Shown: one piece after another, positions 6,584-16,103 of the stretch
How the letters are laid out: the number at the start of each line of letters is the position of its first letter
Position numbering within the stretch: position 1 is the first letter of the stretch
Assembly (NCBI GenBank): GCA_937921695.1
Contig: CAKZTZ010000022.1
Coordinates: 1-64,000, forward strand
Length of the DNA: 64,000 nucleotides
DNA from: an uncultured Sulfolobales archaeon
GTDB taxonomy: Archaea; Thermoproteota; Thermoprotei_A; Sulfolobales; Acidilobaceae
Reading direction: 5' to 3'
The notes under the pieces: model-generated
Told to the model about the DNA's origin: nothing
Seen by the model: the letters and a program-made list of their open reading frames with translations, nothing else
Databases searched by the model: none
Position numbers and translations under genes: made by a program

Positions 6584-8692
6584 GTGTTTAAAGGTATGTA
6601 TTTAGGGGAGAGGTTTAAAAATATTATATTAATATCTTTAGGTTTTATCTTCGCTTTCTACGAGCTACTTTATGTTATGAAATTTAACTTCTTCCTTTAT
6701 AGTATTTTTTCTAGGGTTGGGTTTGAAGCGCGCTTTCTACTTAACATCCCTGATATTCAGCTTTCCATGGCCCTCCTCCTCTCAATAATAATTGTTGCCA
6801 CAATAGTCTCTAAGCCTTCCCGCTTCCTCGGAAGGTTCTCAATCATATATGATGTTATAGTTTGTGTTTCTGGCGTTGCCGGGTTTCTTTTCCTCTTCCA
6901 CGTCTACGAGGATGTTATCAAGTACGGCTACTTAATTCCGACCCCCGAGAGGATCATTATGCCTCTCCTCGCCTTATTCGCCTTGATGGATGCTACTAGG
7001 AGGGTTTTAGGGTTCTCCCTCCCAGTTATAGCCCTGGGCGCTCTCCTACTAGCTTTCTACCTTGAAGGCTTTAATGTGAGGCTCATAGTGAACCACTTCT
7101 ACTATGCTAAGGAGGGTGTTTTCGGCATACCTTTATTCGTAATGGTTTCCTATGTTTTCGCCTTCATATTCTTCGGCTCCCTCCTCACATCACTAGGCAT
7201 AGGCAGGTACATAACAGAGTTCCTGCTAGCATCACTAGGCCCCCGTGTTAAGGGGGTGGCTAAGCTTGCAGTGGTGAGTAGCATGCTTACAGGCACCGTT
7301 TCTGGTAGCAGCGTGGCTAACGTAATGGTCACCGGTACATACACTATACCCCTATCGAAAAAAGCTGGATACCCAGCCCACGTAGCTGGGGCTGCTGAAG
7401 CCTCCGCTTCCACAGGCGGGCAGATAATGCCCCCCATACTCGGTGCTGCCGCCTTCGTAATGGCGGAGTTCCTCGGAAGACCTTACAGGGATATAATGAT
7501 AGCCGCTACTATACCTGCGATCCTATACTTCTTTTCCGTATATATGTTCCTCGACAGGATAAGTAAGAGGCTTGGCCTCACTACTGTTAGGCGTGAAGAC
7601 ATGCCCCCCCTAGCCCCCCTACTAATGAGAATCTACCTGCTAACCCCCATACCTTTAATAGCAGTGCTCCTACTATGGGGTTTAGAGCCTCAATATGCCG
7701 CTATAGGATCCCTCGGGGCCGTAATCCTGCTAGCGTGGCTTGGCGATGCTACTATACCCTTGTTATTCAAGGTTTTAATGGGGGCTACGATGGCTCTATT
7801 CTTAGCTGTAGGTTTCTGGGCCGGGTTCCCATTAGGGGCTACCCTATTTTTCCTAGGTGTTTCCTCTATAGTGCTGGCTCTAGCTATAGCGTTCATGGCC
7901 CGCGGAGTCTCAGGGGTATTCGGGAGTTTAGTATACTCCTTTAAGAGCACTCTTGACGGTGTCTCAACTGTTTTCCTGGCTGCAGCATTAGCTGGCATAG
8001 TTCAGGGGAGCCTAACGTTAACAGGGCTAGCGGCATCTATAGGGTTCAGAATACTAGACATAGCTGGCGGTAACGTGTTCCTTGTAGCGTTCCTAGTAAT
8101 GATTATGAGCCTAGTACTAGGCATGGGGGTCCCCACGACGGCAAACTATATAATAACCTCAACTATCGGGGGGGCAGCCCTAGCAATAGCTGTACACGAC
8201 TGGACAGGGCTACCCATGGCATCCTCGAGGCTAGTAGCACACTTCTTCGTCTTCTACTTCGGAATACTAGCTGATGTGACGCCACCAGTAGCCTTAGCAT
8301 CTTACGCCGCCTCAGGGCTCGCCAAAGCCGATTTCTGGAGGACAGCCCTAACAGCTTGGAAACTCTCCCTAGCCGGCTACCTCGTGCCATACATATTCCT
8401 GTTAAACCCCACACTACTAATACTAACAGTAGAATGGCATTTCGAGACTCTAGCCCTTTTCGCCCTCGGATTCGCCGGGGCCGTGCTAACAATAATAGGC
8501 TTAAGCTCGGGAATAGAAGGCTGGCTCGGCGGGAGCATAGGGCTGAGTGAGAGATTCCTACTAGTAATGCTAGCGCTCCTCAACATAGTCCAGAACCCTT
8601 TAAACCTCTCAGCCACAATAATAATCCTGACGACCGCAGTATACACGTTCATATACCTGAGGAACTCTAGAAAATTTAGAATTCGAAGTTAA
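6584..8692 (+). CDS. TRAP transporter fused permease (4TM/12TM type)
   Basis: A 702-residue membrane protein in which the small (DctQ-like) and large (DctM-like) TRAP permease parts are fused, as usual for TAXI systems. The N-terminal 160 residues contain about four hydrophobic segments; the rest has many more, with conserved glycine-rich stretches such as TGTVSGSSVANVMVTGTYTIP and EASASTGGQIMPPILGAAAF and, later, MGVPTTANYI. It works with the binding protein encoded upstream to move substrate with Na+ or H+. A GTG start follows GGGAG; an ATG four codons downstream is an alternative. The gene ends the operon. Confidence 0.93.
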   Translation: MFKGMYLGERFKNIILISLGFIFAFYELLYVMKFNFFLYSIFSRVGFEARFLLNIPDIQLSMALLLSIIIVATIVSKPSRFLGRFSIIYDVIVCVSGVAGFLFLFHVYEDVIKYGYLIPTPERIIMPLLALFALMDATRRVLGFSLPVIALGALLLAFYLEGFNVRLIVNHFYYAKEGVFGIPLFVMVSYVFAFIFFGSLLTSLGIGRYITEFLLASLGPRVKGVAKLAVVSSMLTGTVSGSSVANVMVTGTYTIPLSKKAGYPAHVAGAAEASASTGGQIMPPILGAAAFVMAEFLGRPYRDIMIAATIPAILYFFSVYMFLDRISKRLGLTTVRREDMPPLAPLLMRIYLLTPIPLIAVLLLWGLEPQYAAIGSLGAVILLAWLGDATIPLLFKVLMGATMALFLAVGFWAGFPLGATLFFLGVSSIVLALAIAFMARGVSGVFGSLVYSFKSTLDGVSTVFLAAALAGIVQGSLTLTGLAASIGFRILDIAGGNVFLVAFLVMIMSLVLGMGVPTTANYIITSTIGGAALAIAVHDWTGLPMASSRLVAHFFVFYFGILADVTPPVALASYAASGLAKADFWRTALTAWKLSLAGYLVPYIFLLNPTLLILTVEWHFETLALFALGFAGAVLTIIGLSSGIEGWLGGSIGLSERFLLVMLALLNIVQNPLNLSATIIILTTAVYTFIYLRNSRKFRIRS

Positions 8693-8719
8693 ACCCTATT
8701 AACTTGCAGAACAGAATTC

Positions 8720-9727
8720 TCAGGCGAAGCCCGGCCTCCTCTTTTGAACGACTTCAGGGTTTACTAGTGTCGGGGGTATTTCACCTTGGCTGAAGGCTAT
8801 CAGGTTTTCTGCCGCTAGCTCGGCCATCTTCCTCCTAGTTTCTAGTGTTGCGCTCGCTATGTGGGGTGTTAGTATCACGTTTTTAAGCGATGTCAGAGGG
8901 TGGTTTGGATTTAAGGGTTCCCCTTCAAACACGTCTAGAGCCGCCCCCGCTATCCACCCTTCCCTCAAAGCTTTAATTAGGGCTTCCGTGTCTACTATTG
9001 CGCCTCTCGCCGTGTTTATTAGTAGGGCTGTTTTCTTCATTTTTCTGAGTCTCTCCTCGTTTATTAAGTGTTTCGTCTCAGGAGTTAGGGGGGTGTGTAG
9101 TGTTACTATGTCCGATTCTTCGAGCAGTTTTTCTAGTTCAACATATTCTATGCCTAGTTTCTCCTCGAGATCCCTCCTCCTGACAACATCATAGTATATG
9201 ACTCTCATGTTGAAGGCCCTGGCTATCTCAGCCACCCTACCCCCTATTCTACCCAGGCCTACAACCCCCAAGGTTTTACCTTGGAGTTCAACGCCGAGGA
9301 GCATGAGGGGGTGCCATGCTGTACCCCTCCTCCACCACTCGCCCCACCTAACGTAAGTGTCTGCCTCAACAATCCTCCTAGCAATAGAGAGTATTAGAGC
9401 CCAAGTATGCTCAGCGGTAGCTTCAGTGAGAACCCCTGGAGTATTAGTCACGTAAACGCCAAGTTCTGAGGCGCACTTAACATCTATGTTGTCGAAGCCC
9501 ACAGCCATCTGAGCCACTATTCTAAGCCTAGGAGCGCTAGATAGAAGGTTGCAGTCAATCTTATCAGTTAAGAGCGTGAAAAGAGCATCAACACCTCGAG
9601 CTTTATCCAAGAGAACCCCGTAAGGGGGCTCCTTAAACTTATCCCAAACCTCTACATCAAAATATCCTGAAAGTTTATCAATAACATCCCCGAAAACTTC
9701 CCTAGTCATGAAAAGCCTAGGCTTCAA
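8720..9727 (-). CDS. gyaR: Glyoxylate/D-2-hydroxyacid reductase
   Basis: A 335-residue NAD(P)H-dependent D-2-hydroxyacid dehydrogenase. The Rossmann motif GLGRIGGRVAE is at residues 158-168, and the catalytic triad R241 (NTARGAI), E270 (DVFEGEP) and H289 (LTPHIAS) is at the same positions, within one residue, as in Pyrococcus glyoxylate reductase. The length fits that family. It likely reduces glyoxylate to glycolate or hydroxypyruvate to D-glycerate in the cytoplasm. It faces the TRAP permease convergently with 27 bases between stops. Other 2-hydroxyacid substrates cannot be excluded. Confidence 0.85.
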   Translation of the reverse strand: MKPRLFMTREVFGDVIDKLSGYFDVEVWDKFKEPPYGVLLDKARGVDALFTLLTDKIDCNLLSSAPRLRIVAQMAVGFDNIDVKCASELGVYVTNTPGVLTEATAEHTWALILSIARRIVEADTYVRWGEWWRRGTAWHPLMLLGVELQGKTLGVVGLGRIGGRVAEIARAFNMRVIYYDVVRRRDLEEKLGIEYVELEKLLEESDIVTLHTPLTPETKHLINEERLRKMKKTALLINTARGAIVDTEALIKALREGWIAGAALDVFEGEPLNPNHPLTSLKNVILTPHIASATLETRRKMAELAAENLIAFSQGEIPPTLVNPEVVQKRRPGFA

Positions 9728-9851
9728 ACCCTACACCCTCAATCTACACGAGCAAGGGAAATTATAAATCTTACATTACGAGAAACGGCTGAGAAATGTT
9801 AAAACCTCAAATTTTAAGGATACATATTTCAATTTGTTTGGGGGGCTTAAA

Positions 9852-11027
9852 ATGTCTCATATACGCGTAGCAGGCATAGACCCCGGGACTAGGAGTTTCG
9901 ACATTGTACTTTTAGAGGATGATGTTGTAAGGGGAGAGGCTAGCCTTAACACGGAGCTCGTGGCTAGAGAGCCTCAGAGGCTTATAAATATTTTAGATAA
10001 TATGAGTGTAGACTATATCGTGGCCCCTTCAGGCTACGGCGTCCCAGTCACTTCCGGGGCTGAAATTAGAGAAGCTAGGAGGTTTGCCGTCGAAGTCCTC
10101 CTCTTAAGCGATGAAGAAAGTATAGCTGAAGGCGTTAAGGCTGGAGAGGCTGGCGTATGGGTCTACAGCGCCCTAGCAAATATTGTAGAACACCTCATTA
10201 AAAACTATGGGGGGAAAGCGCTCTTCCTCCCGGCAGTTATAAACTTGAGGAGCGTGCCCCGGCATAGGAAAGTCAACAAGGTCGACATGGGGACAGTAGA
10301 TAAGCTAGCCTCAACATTCCTCGCTATACATGAGACTAGCGAGAAAGAAAGTATAGACTATGAGGATGTCAACATTATCGTCGCAGAACTAGGCTACGGT
10401 TATGCCGCGTCAATAGCTGTGAAACAGGGCAAGATCGTGGATGGCGTCGGAGGCACATACGCGTCAACAGGAACACTCACTAGCGGAGCTTTAGATGCAG
10501 AGCTCGTAGCGGGAGTTGGGAACTGGAAACGCTGGGACATATTCCACGGAGGAATACTAGAAGCTCTAGGAGCCGCAAACATGGAGGACATAGTTAAAGG
10601 CTATGAAAAAGGAGAGGAGCCCCACAAATCCTACCTAGAAGCCTATATTGAGGGGGTAGCTAAGGACGTTAAGAGAGCCCTAACGTCAACACCTAAAGCA
10701 AGAACCCTGATAATAACTGGGAGACACGGCAAGAACGAAACTATAACCAAGAGGCTGAAAGAGCTCCTACCAGAACTAGACATTAGAAACCTAAAAGGGC
10801 TAAAGGGAGCTTCAAAATCAAAGGAAGCAGCCCAAGGATATGCAGCAATAGGAGAAGGCATAGTAGGGACTTATTTCAAGAGACTAGTAGAGCACATGGG
10901 TATTAAAGAAGCGTGTGGAACCGCCGTAGATTATATAGTCCACCCTAGGGCCAAAAGCTTCGTAGAGAGGGTTAGGAGAGCCTACATTGAAACAATGAGC
11001 AGCCTGAAACTATGTGAAGACAGTTAA
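9852..11027 (+). CDS. DUF1464 family protein (ASKHA-like fold)
   Basis: An archaeal DUF1464 protein of about 391 residues. The N-terminus VAGIDPGTRSFDIVLLEDD and a second glycine-rich region resemble the phosphate-binding loops of the actin/hexokinase (ASKHA) superfamily, suggesting ATP binding, possibly kinase activity; no substrate is known. I place the start at the ATG at 9852, preceded by GGGGGGC, rather than the TTG six codons earlier. It is followed by the ATP synthase B gene on the same strand after 144 bases with its own TATA boxes, so the two are not clearly one operon. Confidence 0.8.
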   Translation: MSHIRVAGIDPGTRSFDIVLLEDDVVRGEASLNTELVAREPQRLINILDNMSVDYIVAPSGYGVPVTSGAEIREARRFAVEVLLLSDEESIAEGVKAGEAGVWVYSALANIVEHLIKNYGGKALFLPAVINLRSVPRHRKVNKVDMGTVDKLASTFLAIHETSEKESIDYEDVNIIVAELGYGYAASIAVKQGKIVDGVGGTYASTGTLTSGALDAELVAGVGNWKRWDIFHGGILEALGAANMEDIVKGYEKGEEPHKSYLEAYIEGVAKDVKRALTSTPKARTLIITGRHGKNETITKRLKELLPELDIRNLKGLKGASKSKEAAQGYAAIGEGIVGTYFKRLVEHMGIKEACGTAVDYIVHPRAKSFVERVRRAYIETMSSLKLCEDS

Positions 11028-11171
11028 ACCTAGGAGGTCCCCGGAGAATATCCCCTTGAAGAACCAAAATTATATACCTCCCAGGGGGATAGAGGCTAAG
11101 ACAGCTCTTAGCGATTGGGGCTTAAGCTATTTAAGGTTGATGAAGAGCACTGTATTGCGGGTGTTAACCTA

Positions 11172-12569
11172 TTGGCTGTTATAGGAGTCAGGGAGTATGC
11201 TAGGATCTCCGAGGTTAAGGGGCCCCTGCTTGTTGTTGAGGGGGTTTCGAGGGTCGCTTATGACGAGATCGTCGAGGTTGAGCTGTCTAATGGTGAGAAG
11301 AGGAGGGGTAAGGTTTTAGAGGTAGCATATAATACTGCTGTAGTTCAGGTTTTAGAGGGGACCACTGGTATAACGTTGACAGGGACTACTGTAAGGTTTT
11401 TGGGGAAAACTTTGGAGATACCTGTAAGCGAGGACATGCTGGGTCGTATATTCAATTCTTTAGGGGAGCCTGTTGATGGGGGGCCGCCTGTTATCCCCGA
11501 GGATATGAGGGATATAAATGGGGCCCCGTTGAACCCTGCTGTTAGAGCTTATCCTTCAGAGTTTATACAGACCGGAGTGAGCGCTATAGATGGTATGAAT
11601 ACTCTTGTGAGGGGCCAGAAGCTCCCGATATTTAGCGGCTCCGGGCTCCCCCATAATAAGTTAGCTGCGCAAGTAGCGAGGCAGGCTACTGTTAGGGGTG
11701 AGGAGGAGGAGTTTGCCGTTATATTCGCTGCTATAGGGGTTAAGTATGATGACTTCCTGTTTTTCAGGAAGTTCTTCGAGGAGACCGGGGCTTTGAGTAA
11801 GGTGGCTATGTTCGTTAACTTGGCTGACGAGCCTGCAATGATGAGGCTCTTGACTCCGAGGGCTGCCTTAACTCTAGCTGAGTACCTGGCTTTTGAGAGG
11901 GACATGCATATCTTAGTCATATTAACTGACATGCTCAACTATGCTGAAGCCCTGCGGGAGATAAGCAGCGCGAGAGAAGAAGTTCCCGGGAGGCAGGGCT
12001 ACCCGGGATACATGTATAGCGACTTAGCCAGCATATATGAGAGGGCTGGGAGAGTCCATGGGAAGAAAGGTAGCATAACGCAAATGCCAATACTCACAAT
12101 GCCCAACGACGATATTACGCATCCAGTTCCAGACCTCACAGGCTACATTACTGAGGGACAAATAGTCCTAAGCAGGGAGCTCCACAACAGGGGCATATAC
12201 CCGCCGATAAACGTCCTCATGAGCCTCTCAAGGCTCATGAAAGAAGGTATTGGCAAGGGTAAGACGAGAGAAGACCATGGAGACGTGAGCAACCAGCTTT
12301 ACGCAGCATACAGTAGGGGTGTTGAGGTTAGAAGCCTAGCCACCATAGTTGGGGAAGAGAGCCTCAGCGAAGTAGAAAGGAAATACCTTAAATTCGCCGA
12401 CGTGTTTGAGAAAAAATTCCTAAGCCAAGGAGAGAGGGAGAATAGAAGCATAGAAGAAACGCTAGACACAGCCTGGGAGATCCTATCAATACTACCGGAG
12501 GAAGAGCTTACAAACATAAAAGAGGAGTACATCAAGAAATACCACCCAACATATAGAAGCGTAAGCTAA
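11172..12569 (+). CDS. atpB: A/V-type ATP synthase subunit B
   Basis: The non-catalytic nucleotide-binding subunit of the archaeal ATP synthase, in the cytoplasmic A3B3 head. Conserved features include [19 protein letters not shown] at the N-terminus, the degenerate nucleotide loop [12 protein letters not shown] and [13 protein letters not shown]. The frame is open from 11115, but I start at TTG 11172: this gives 465 residues and the usual N-terminus, GGTG lies 8 bases upstream, and a TATA-like TATTTAAGG lies about 40 bases upstream. Subunit D is encoded about 1.4 kb away on the other strand, and no other ATPase subunits are in the window, so the usual operon is broken up. Confidence 0.94.
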   Translation: MAVIGVREYARISEVKGPLLVVEGVSRVAYDEIVEVELSNGEKRRGKVLEVAYNTAVVQVLEGTTGITLTGTTVRFLGKTLEIPVSEDMLGRIFNSLGEPVDGGPPVIPEDMRDINGAPLNPAVRAYPSEFIQTGVSAIDGMNTLVRGQKLPIFSGSGLPHNKLAAQVARQATVRGEEEEFAVIFAAIGVKYDDFLFFRKFFEETGALSKVAMFVNLADEPAMMRLLTPRAALTLAEYLAFERDMHILVILTDMLNYAEALREISSAREEVPGRQGYPGYMYSDLASIYERAGRVHGKKGSITQMPILTMPNDDITHPVPDLTGYITEGQIVLSRELHNRGIYPPINVLMSLSRLMKEGIGKGKTREDHGDVSNQLYAAYSRGVEVRSLATIVGEESLSEVERKYLKFADVFEKKFLSQGERENRSIEETLDTAWEILSILPEEELTNIKEEYIKKYHPTYRSVS

Positions 12570-12660
12570 GCCGGTGAAGTGAAACTTAAGCCTGCCACAT
12601 CTTAGAAATATAGGAGCGCTTAGGGAATTACGTTAGTGGAGCACGCTATGAAACTCGCCC

Positions 12661-13341
12661 CTAAAATAGTAGGGTGCCATCTACGTGCTCCCCCCTCACT
12701 ATCCTAGTTATGACCTGGGGGTCGTCGCCGCTAGTGAAGAATATTTTTATCCCGCTCCTCTCAGCAACCCTAAGAGCCACAATATCTAGGAGTTTGTAGG
12801 AGCCGGCTATTTGAGGATAGCTTCTAAGGAGCTCCTCCATATCAGTGTAACTCAGCTTGTCAAGCCTCCTACTACCCTCAAATCCTGGAGGGGGCTTGTA
12901 GACCCCGTCTATGCCTGAAAGCATGTTGATTACAAGCTTAGCCTTGAGAGCCTCAGCTAGAGTGAGGGCCACAGCATTAGTACTCTGCCCAGGCTGCAGG
13001 CCGCCCATAACTGGGATTAAGCCTTTAAAAGCGAGTTCAACAGCTTCTTCAACACTCTCCAAAGCCCTAGGAGGGGAGAAGGGTGTTAGAGTTAGCGCTA
13101 GAGCTAGGGCGTTCAACCTGGAAGCCTTAATCCCAACAACGTCGAGGAAAGCCTCTGAAACCCCTAAGCCTCTAAGAACATCAATATAAGACCTGGCGAG
13201 AGAGCCTCCACCAGTAACAATAGCTATGCCGACGCTCCTGGAAGCCTCTAGAACAGAGTCCCTCAAGCTCTTGAGATAATCAAGCCTAGGAGGGCTCAGA
13301 AGCCTGCCACTAACCTTGACAACAATGAAATCCCCCAACAC
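12661..13341 (-). CDS. pyrH: UMP kinase (archaeal type)
   Basis: A 226-residue member of the amino acid kinase family that phosphorylates UMP to UDP with ATP. The opening VVKVSGRLLSPP, the TGGGSLARSYI loop and VDGVYKPPP-like central segment (GIDGVYKPPPGFEGS) are those of archaeal PyrH, which is shorter than bacterial enzymes. It lies convergent to the ATP synthase B gene. GTG is used as start with a TTG at the next codon as alternative. Confidence 0.92.
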   Translation of the reverse strand: MLGDFIVVKVSGRLLSPPRLDYLKSLRDSVLEASRSVGIAIVTGGGSLARSYIDVLRGLGVSEAFLDVVGIKASRLNALALALTLTPFSPPRALESVEEAVELAFKGLIPVMGGLQPGQSTNAVALTLAEALKAKLVINMLSGIDGVYKPPPGFEGSRRLDKLSYTDMEELLRSYPQIAGSYKLLDIVALRVAERSGIKIFFTSGDDPQVITRIVRGEHVDGTLLF

Positions 13342-13622
13342 TATGCCCCGAAAACTGTGAACTATAAATTAAAACCTATAACTTCAACCCCAGCGTTTTC
13401 CACACTAGGGCTTCCAAGTTCAAACTAAAAATTGTGGAGAGAAAGTTACGAAGCTCTATGGTTCAGAAGCCTGGTTCGCATCATCCTATGGGTCAGCGCT
13501 TTTAACCCTCAACATCAAGAGTGGAGAGTGTCGCCCCGGCGCTTTTAAGGTTTCACTAGGTATTATTTACCCTCTCTCACGTTTAACTTTGAAGCCCCTA
13601 GTTTACCCGTGGGGGTTTAGGT

Positions 13623-13874
13623 ATGGCGTTAAGCGATCTTGTGAACGTCTTGCAGGACCTGGCTAGGCTGGCTCCCTTTAAGGGTAGTGTTAACATCAGC
13701 TACTACATGATACTAGCTGGAATACTAATATTTCTAGCTATAGCAGCCTATGTGGGGCTAGTATTAACTTTTAGGTCTGTGACTACGGTGTTTAGGAAGC
13801 CTCCAAGCTTCCTGTTGAAGGCTGTGATAGTTCTGAGTATAGCTCTAGTTGTAATTGGAACTCTAATACCATAA
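13623..13874 (+). CDS. Hypothetical two-helix membrane protein
   Basis: An 83-residue protein I do not recognise. It has two hydrophobic helices at about residues 26-48 and 62-82, joined by a short basic loop (RSVTTVFRKPPSF), so both ends are probably outside the cytoplasm. The ATG follows GGGGG about 5 bases upstream, which supports translation. It lies between UMP kinase and ATP synthase subunit D on the opposite strand. It lacks the conserved carboxylate of the ATPase proteolipid, so I do not call it subunit K. Confidence 0.6.
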   Translation: MALSDLVNVLQDLARLAPFKGSVNISYYMILAGILIFLAIAAYVGLVLTFRSVTTVFRKPPSFLLKAVIVLSIALVVIGTLIP

Positions 13875-13947
13875 CAATAACAGTGTCTATAGAGTTTTAA
13901 ACTCTAGGCTCCTTTCTCGACTCATCCTCGGCTGGAGGAGATATTCT

Positions 13948-14598
13948 CTAAGCTGCTCCCGCCTCAACTGTTTTAGCTTCCATCTTTTTCTTGAGCGTCT
14001 TCAACCTTATGAAGTCCTCTCTAAGCCTCTGGTCTAGGACGCTCTTAATGTAGTTTATTGATTTCGAGTAGCTTGGAAGTATAACGTAGTCTAGAGCGTT
14101 TATAAGCCTCTGGGTGTCCTTGAGCTCCATTATAAGCCTCCTCAGAGTCTCCTCATACTCTGCTAGTTTAAGTATTGACGGCGTTAGCTCCCTCAACTTC
14201 AGAAAACTCGCCGCCAGGTGAGGATCAGCATCTAAGGGGATAGGTAGTGGGGGTAGGGCGCCCTTGTCAACATGGAATGTTGGGACTTTAACTGCGAAGA
14301 GAACCCTGGAGCGCGCGGAAACATGAAGAGTGCCGGCGACGTTGCCAGTATAGCCCTCAACCCTCTCAAGACCCTCACTGGATAAGCCTAAATAATACTC
14401 TGAGAACATGTCGTTAAGCTTAGCTAAAACCTCCTTCTGATACTTGTTATACTCTTCAGCATAACTCTTAATATAATGTAGGAGAACCTCCCTCTTCTCC
14501 TCCATAAGACTCCTAATCCTAACCATCATCCTATACTCTCTCCTCAATCTTATCAAGTTAATCTTAGTAGGCAGAACTTTCCTAGGGTCAACAGCCAA
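13948..14598 (-). CDS. atpD: A/V-type ATP synthase subunit D
   Basis: A 216-residue, strongly helical protein of the archaeal ATP synthase central stalk. The N-terminal segment [31 protein letters not shown] and C-terminal [38 protein letters not shown] region match the subunit D family; length is normal. It rotates inside the A3B3 head and couples it to the membrane ring. A TTG start is used. It is separated from subunit B and read in the opposite direction, with no other stalk subunits nearby. Confidence 0.93.
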   Translation of the reverse strand: MAVDPRKVLPTKINLIRLRREYRMMVRIRSLMEEKREVLLHYIKSYAEEYNKYQKEVLAKLNDMFSEYYLGLSSEGLERVEGYTGNVAGTLHVSARSRVLFAVKVPTFHVDKGALPPLPIPLDADPHLAASFLKLRELTPSILKLAEYEETLRRLIMELKDTQRLINALDYVILPSYSKSINYIKSVLDQRLREDFIRLKTLKKKMEAKTVEAGAA

Positions 14599-14853
14599 AC
14601 AATCACACCAGCCTTAAACCTTTGAAACTAAAACTTAAATCTGAAAAGTGAAATATAGCTAAGGCAAACAATTAAATGACAATAAAACTACATTTCAGAC
14701 AAAACCTCTACATGAGAAGCGAGGCCGCAGCTCCCTGAAAAGAGGCTGAGCGAGGATCGCTGAGAATACACGACGATAAAGCCCGGAGAGATGCATATAA
14801 GACTTTATAACCTAGACCCAATACTGGGAGGGAAAACTTAGGGTGGAAAGAGA

Positions 14854-15030
14854 GTGAACTGGATAATGAGGAAATGCTCTCTATGCTATAGGTATACCCT
14901 GAGAAAAGACTCGTGCCCCCACTGTGGAGGCCCCCTTATAACACCGCATCCTCCCAGGTTCTCGCCCGAAGACAGATACTTAAAGTATAGGTATGAGCTA
15001 AAGAAAAATACAGGGCAAATACCCGGGTAG
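14854..15030 (+). CDS. nop10: Nop10, box H/ACA ribonucleoprotein subunit
   Basis: A 58-residue protein too short for ordinary gene finding. It contains the Nop10 zinc-binding cysteines CSLC and CPHC near the N-terminus followed by GGP and the hallmark PHPPRFSPEDRYLKYR. Nop10 binds the pseudouridine synthase Cbf5 in the H/ACA guide RNP for rRNA modification. GTG at 14854 is chosen because GGTGG lies 7 bases upstream; an ATG four codons later is possible. Nop10 commonly follows aIF2-alpha in archaea, but here that gene is about 6 kb away on the other strand. It converges on carS. Confidence 0.95.
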   Translation: MNWIMRKCSLCYRYTLRKDSCPHCGGPLITPHPPRFSPEDRYLKYRYELKKNTGQIPG

Positions 15031-15042
15031 AAGTGTTTTCCC

Positions 15043-15558
15043 CTACCACGGGACATTTTTGAGCCCTGTTTTATGTGCTATGATGTTAGCCGCTATGTGT
15101 AGGAGTGCTGAGAGTATTGCTAGTAGAGTGAAAACCCATAGTGTGAACTTGAAGCCTGCTAGGTATAGTAGAGCTACAGCCCCTATGTAAAAGTTTAGCT
15201 GGTCGAGTAGAGGTGCGGGGGCTCCCCTAGAGAGGCCGAGCCTCCTCTTTATGAATGAGGCTGCAAGATCCCCTAGCATTGCCCCGGCTGAGGCTATGAA
15301 GCCGGCATACGCTAGTATTAAGTTTCCGGTGAGGACGGCTAGTATGATTCCTGTTAGGGTTCCTGCAAGCATGCCTGCTGCTAGTCCTTCCCATGTTTTA
15401 CCGTCTCCTAATAGTCTCCTCCCATCTATGAAGTTTCTTCTGAAGTCTACCGGTCTTTTCCCTTTAGCTATGACTGGTGTGGCGTTGGCGAACATGGCTG
15501 GGAGTATTATGAGGAAGCCTTCTATAATGCCGTCGACATACTTGTATTCTAGAGCCAC
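15043..15558 (-). CDS. carS: CDP-archaeol synthase
   Basis: A 171-residue integral membrane protein with about five transmembrane segments. The central D-G-K-T-W-E-G and G-A-M-L-G-D-L motifs identify the CarS family, which activates digeranylgeranylglycerol phosphate with CTP in archaeal phospholipid synthesis. Length matches. Its start overlaps the end of the upstream RecA-like gene by 10 bases, so the two are in one transcript with the winged-helix gene. This is a hallmark archaeal gene. Confidence 0.92.
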   Translation of the reverse strand: MALEYKYVDGIIEGFLIILPAMFANATPVIAKGKRPVDFRRNFIDGRRLLGDGKTWEGLAAGMLAGTLTGIILAVLTGNLILAYAGFIASAGAMLGDLAASFIKRRLGLSRGAPAPLLDQLNFYIGAVALLYLAGFKFTLWVFTLLAILSALLHIAANIIAHKTGLKNVPW

Positions 15559-16103
15559 ACTATGTCGCCCCCCTCAATCTTGAAGGCTGCTAGGCGCTCT
15601 TCAGGCTTAACTATCCTCAGGTGAAACTTGCCTTCTCCAGCCTTGCTCGTAACCCCCACTATGTGGGCATACCTCCCTATAATACTGTAGCCCGGGCTCC
15701 CCAACCTACCTTCAACCTCTGAAGCCTGGCCTAGGGCTAGACCCCCGGAGATCCTCATAAAACTACAGGCTGCCGCCAGCATCCTCCTAGAGTAGTAGTC
15801 TGGGTCGCCCCTATAATGGGAGTTTATAGTGTCTACTATAATATAGCTCCCCGACAATGCTCCTGAGGCTACAAGCTTAACCATCTCATCTATAGTCTTG
15901 ACGTAGTTAACTTTAAAGCCTAGAGACCTGAAAGCTAGGAGGGCCCCACTCTCACTAGCTACCACTAGGGTTTTAAGCCCCCTCTCTTCCGCAACCCTAA
16001 CAATGTGGAGGGCTAGCCTAGACTTCCCGGATCCTGGAGGCCCATATATGAAAGTTAAAACCCCCTCCCCCACTATCCTAGCTATATATGGGTGTGTCTT
16101 CAT
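15549..16103 (-). CDS. RecA-fold ATPase (RadA/RadB paralogue)
   Basis: A 184-residue single-domain RecA-like ATPase. Walker A is GPPGSGKS at residues 21-28 and a Walker B-like SYIIVDTINS is in the middle. It lacks the N-terminal HhH domain of RadA, as in RadB and similar crenarchaeal paralogues that assist recombination. The gene overlaps carS at its end and overlaps the winged-helix gene at its start by four bases, so they are cotranslated; this pairing suggests the winged-helix protein is a partner. Exact role is not established. Confidence 0.78.
   Translation of the reverse strand: MKTHPYIARIVGEGVLTFIYGPPGSGKSRLALHIVRVAEERGLKTLVVASESGALLAFRSLGFKVNYVKTIDEMVKLVASGALSGSYIIVDTINSHYRGDPDYYSRRMLAAACSFMRISGGLALGQASEVEGRLGSPGYSIIGRYAHIVGVTSKAGEGKFHLRIVKPEERLAAFKIEGGDIVWL

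Noticed and set aside
13342-13622. tRNA-like or split tRNA sequence near GGTTCGCATCATCC
   Set aside because: No matching acceptor or anticodon stem could be drawn.
13623-13874. ATP synthase proteolipid subunit K
   Set aside because: Two helices of right size but no conserved Glu in the second helix and no glycine-rich packing.
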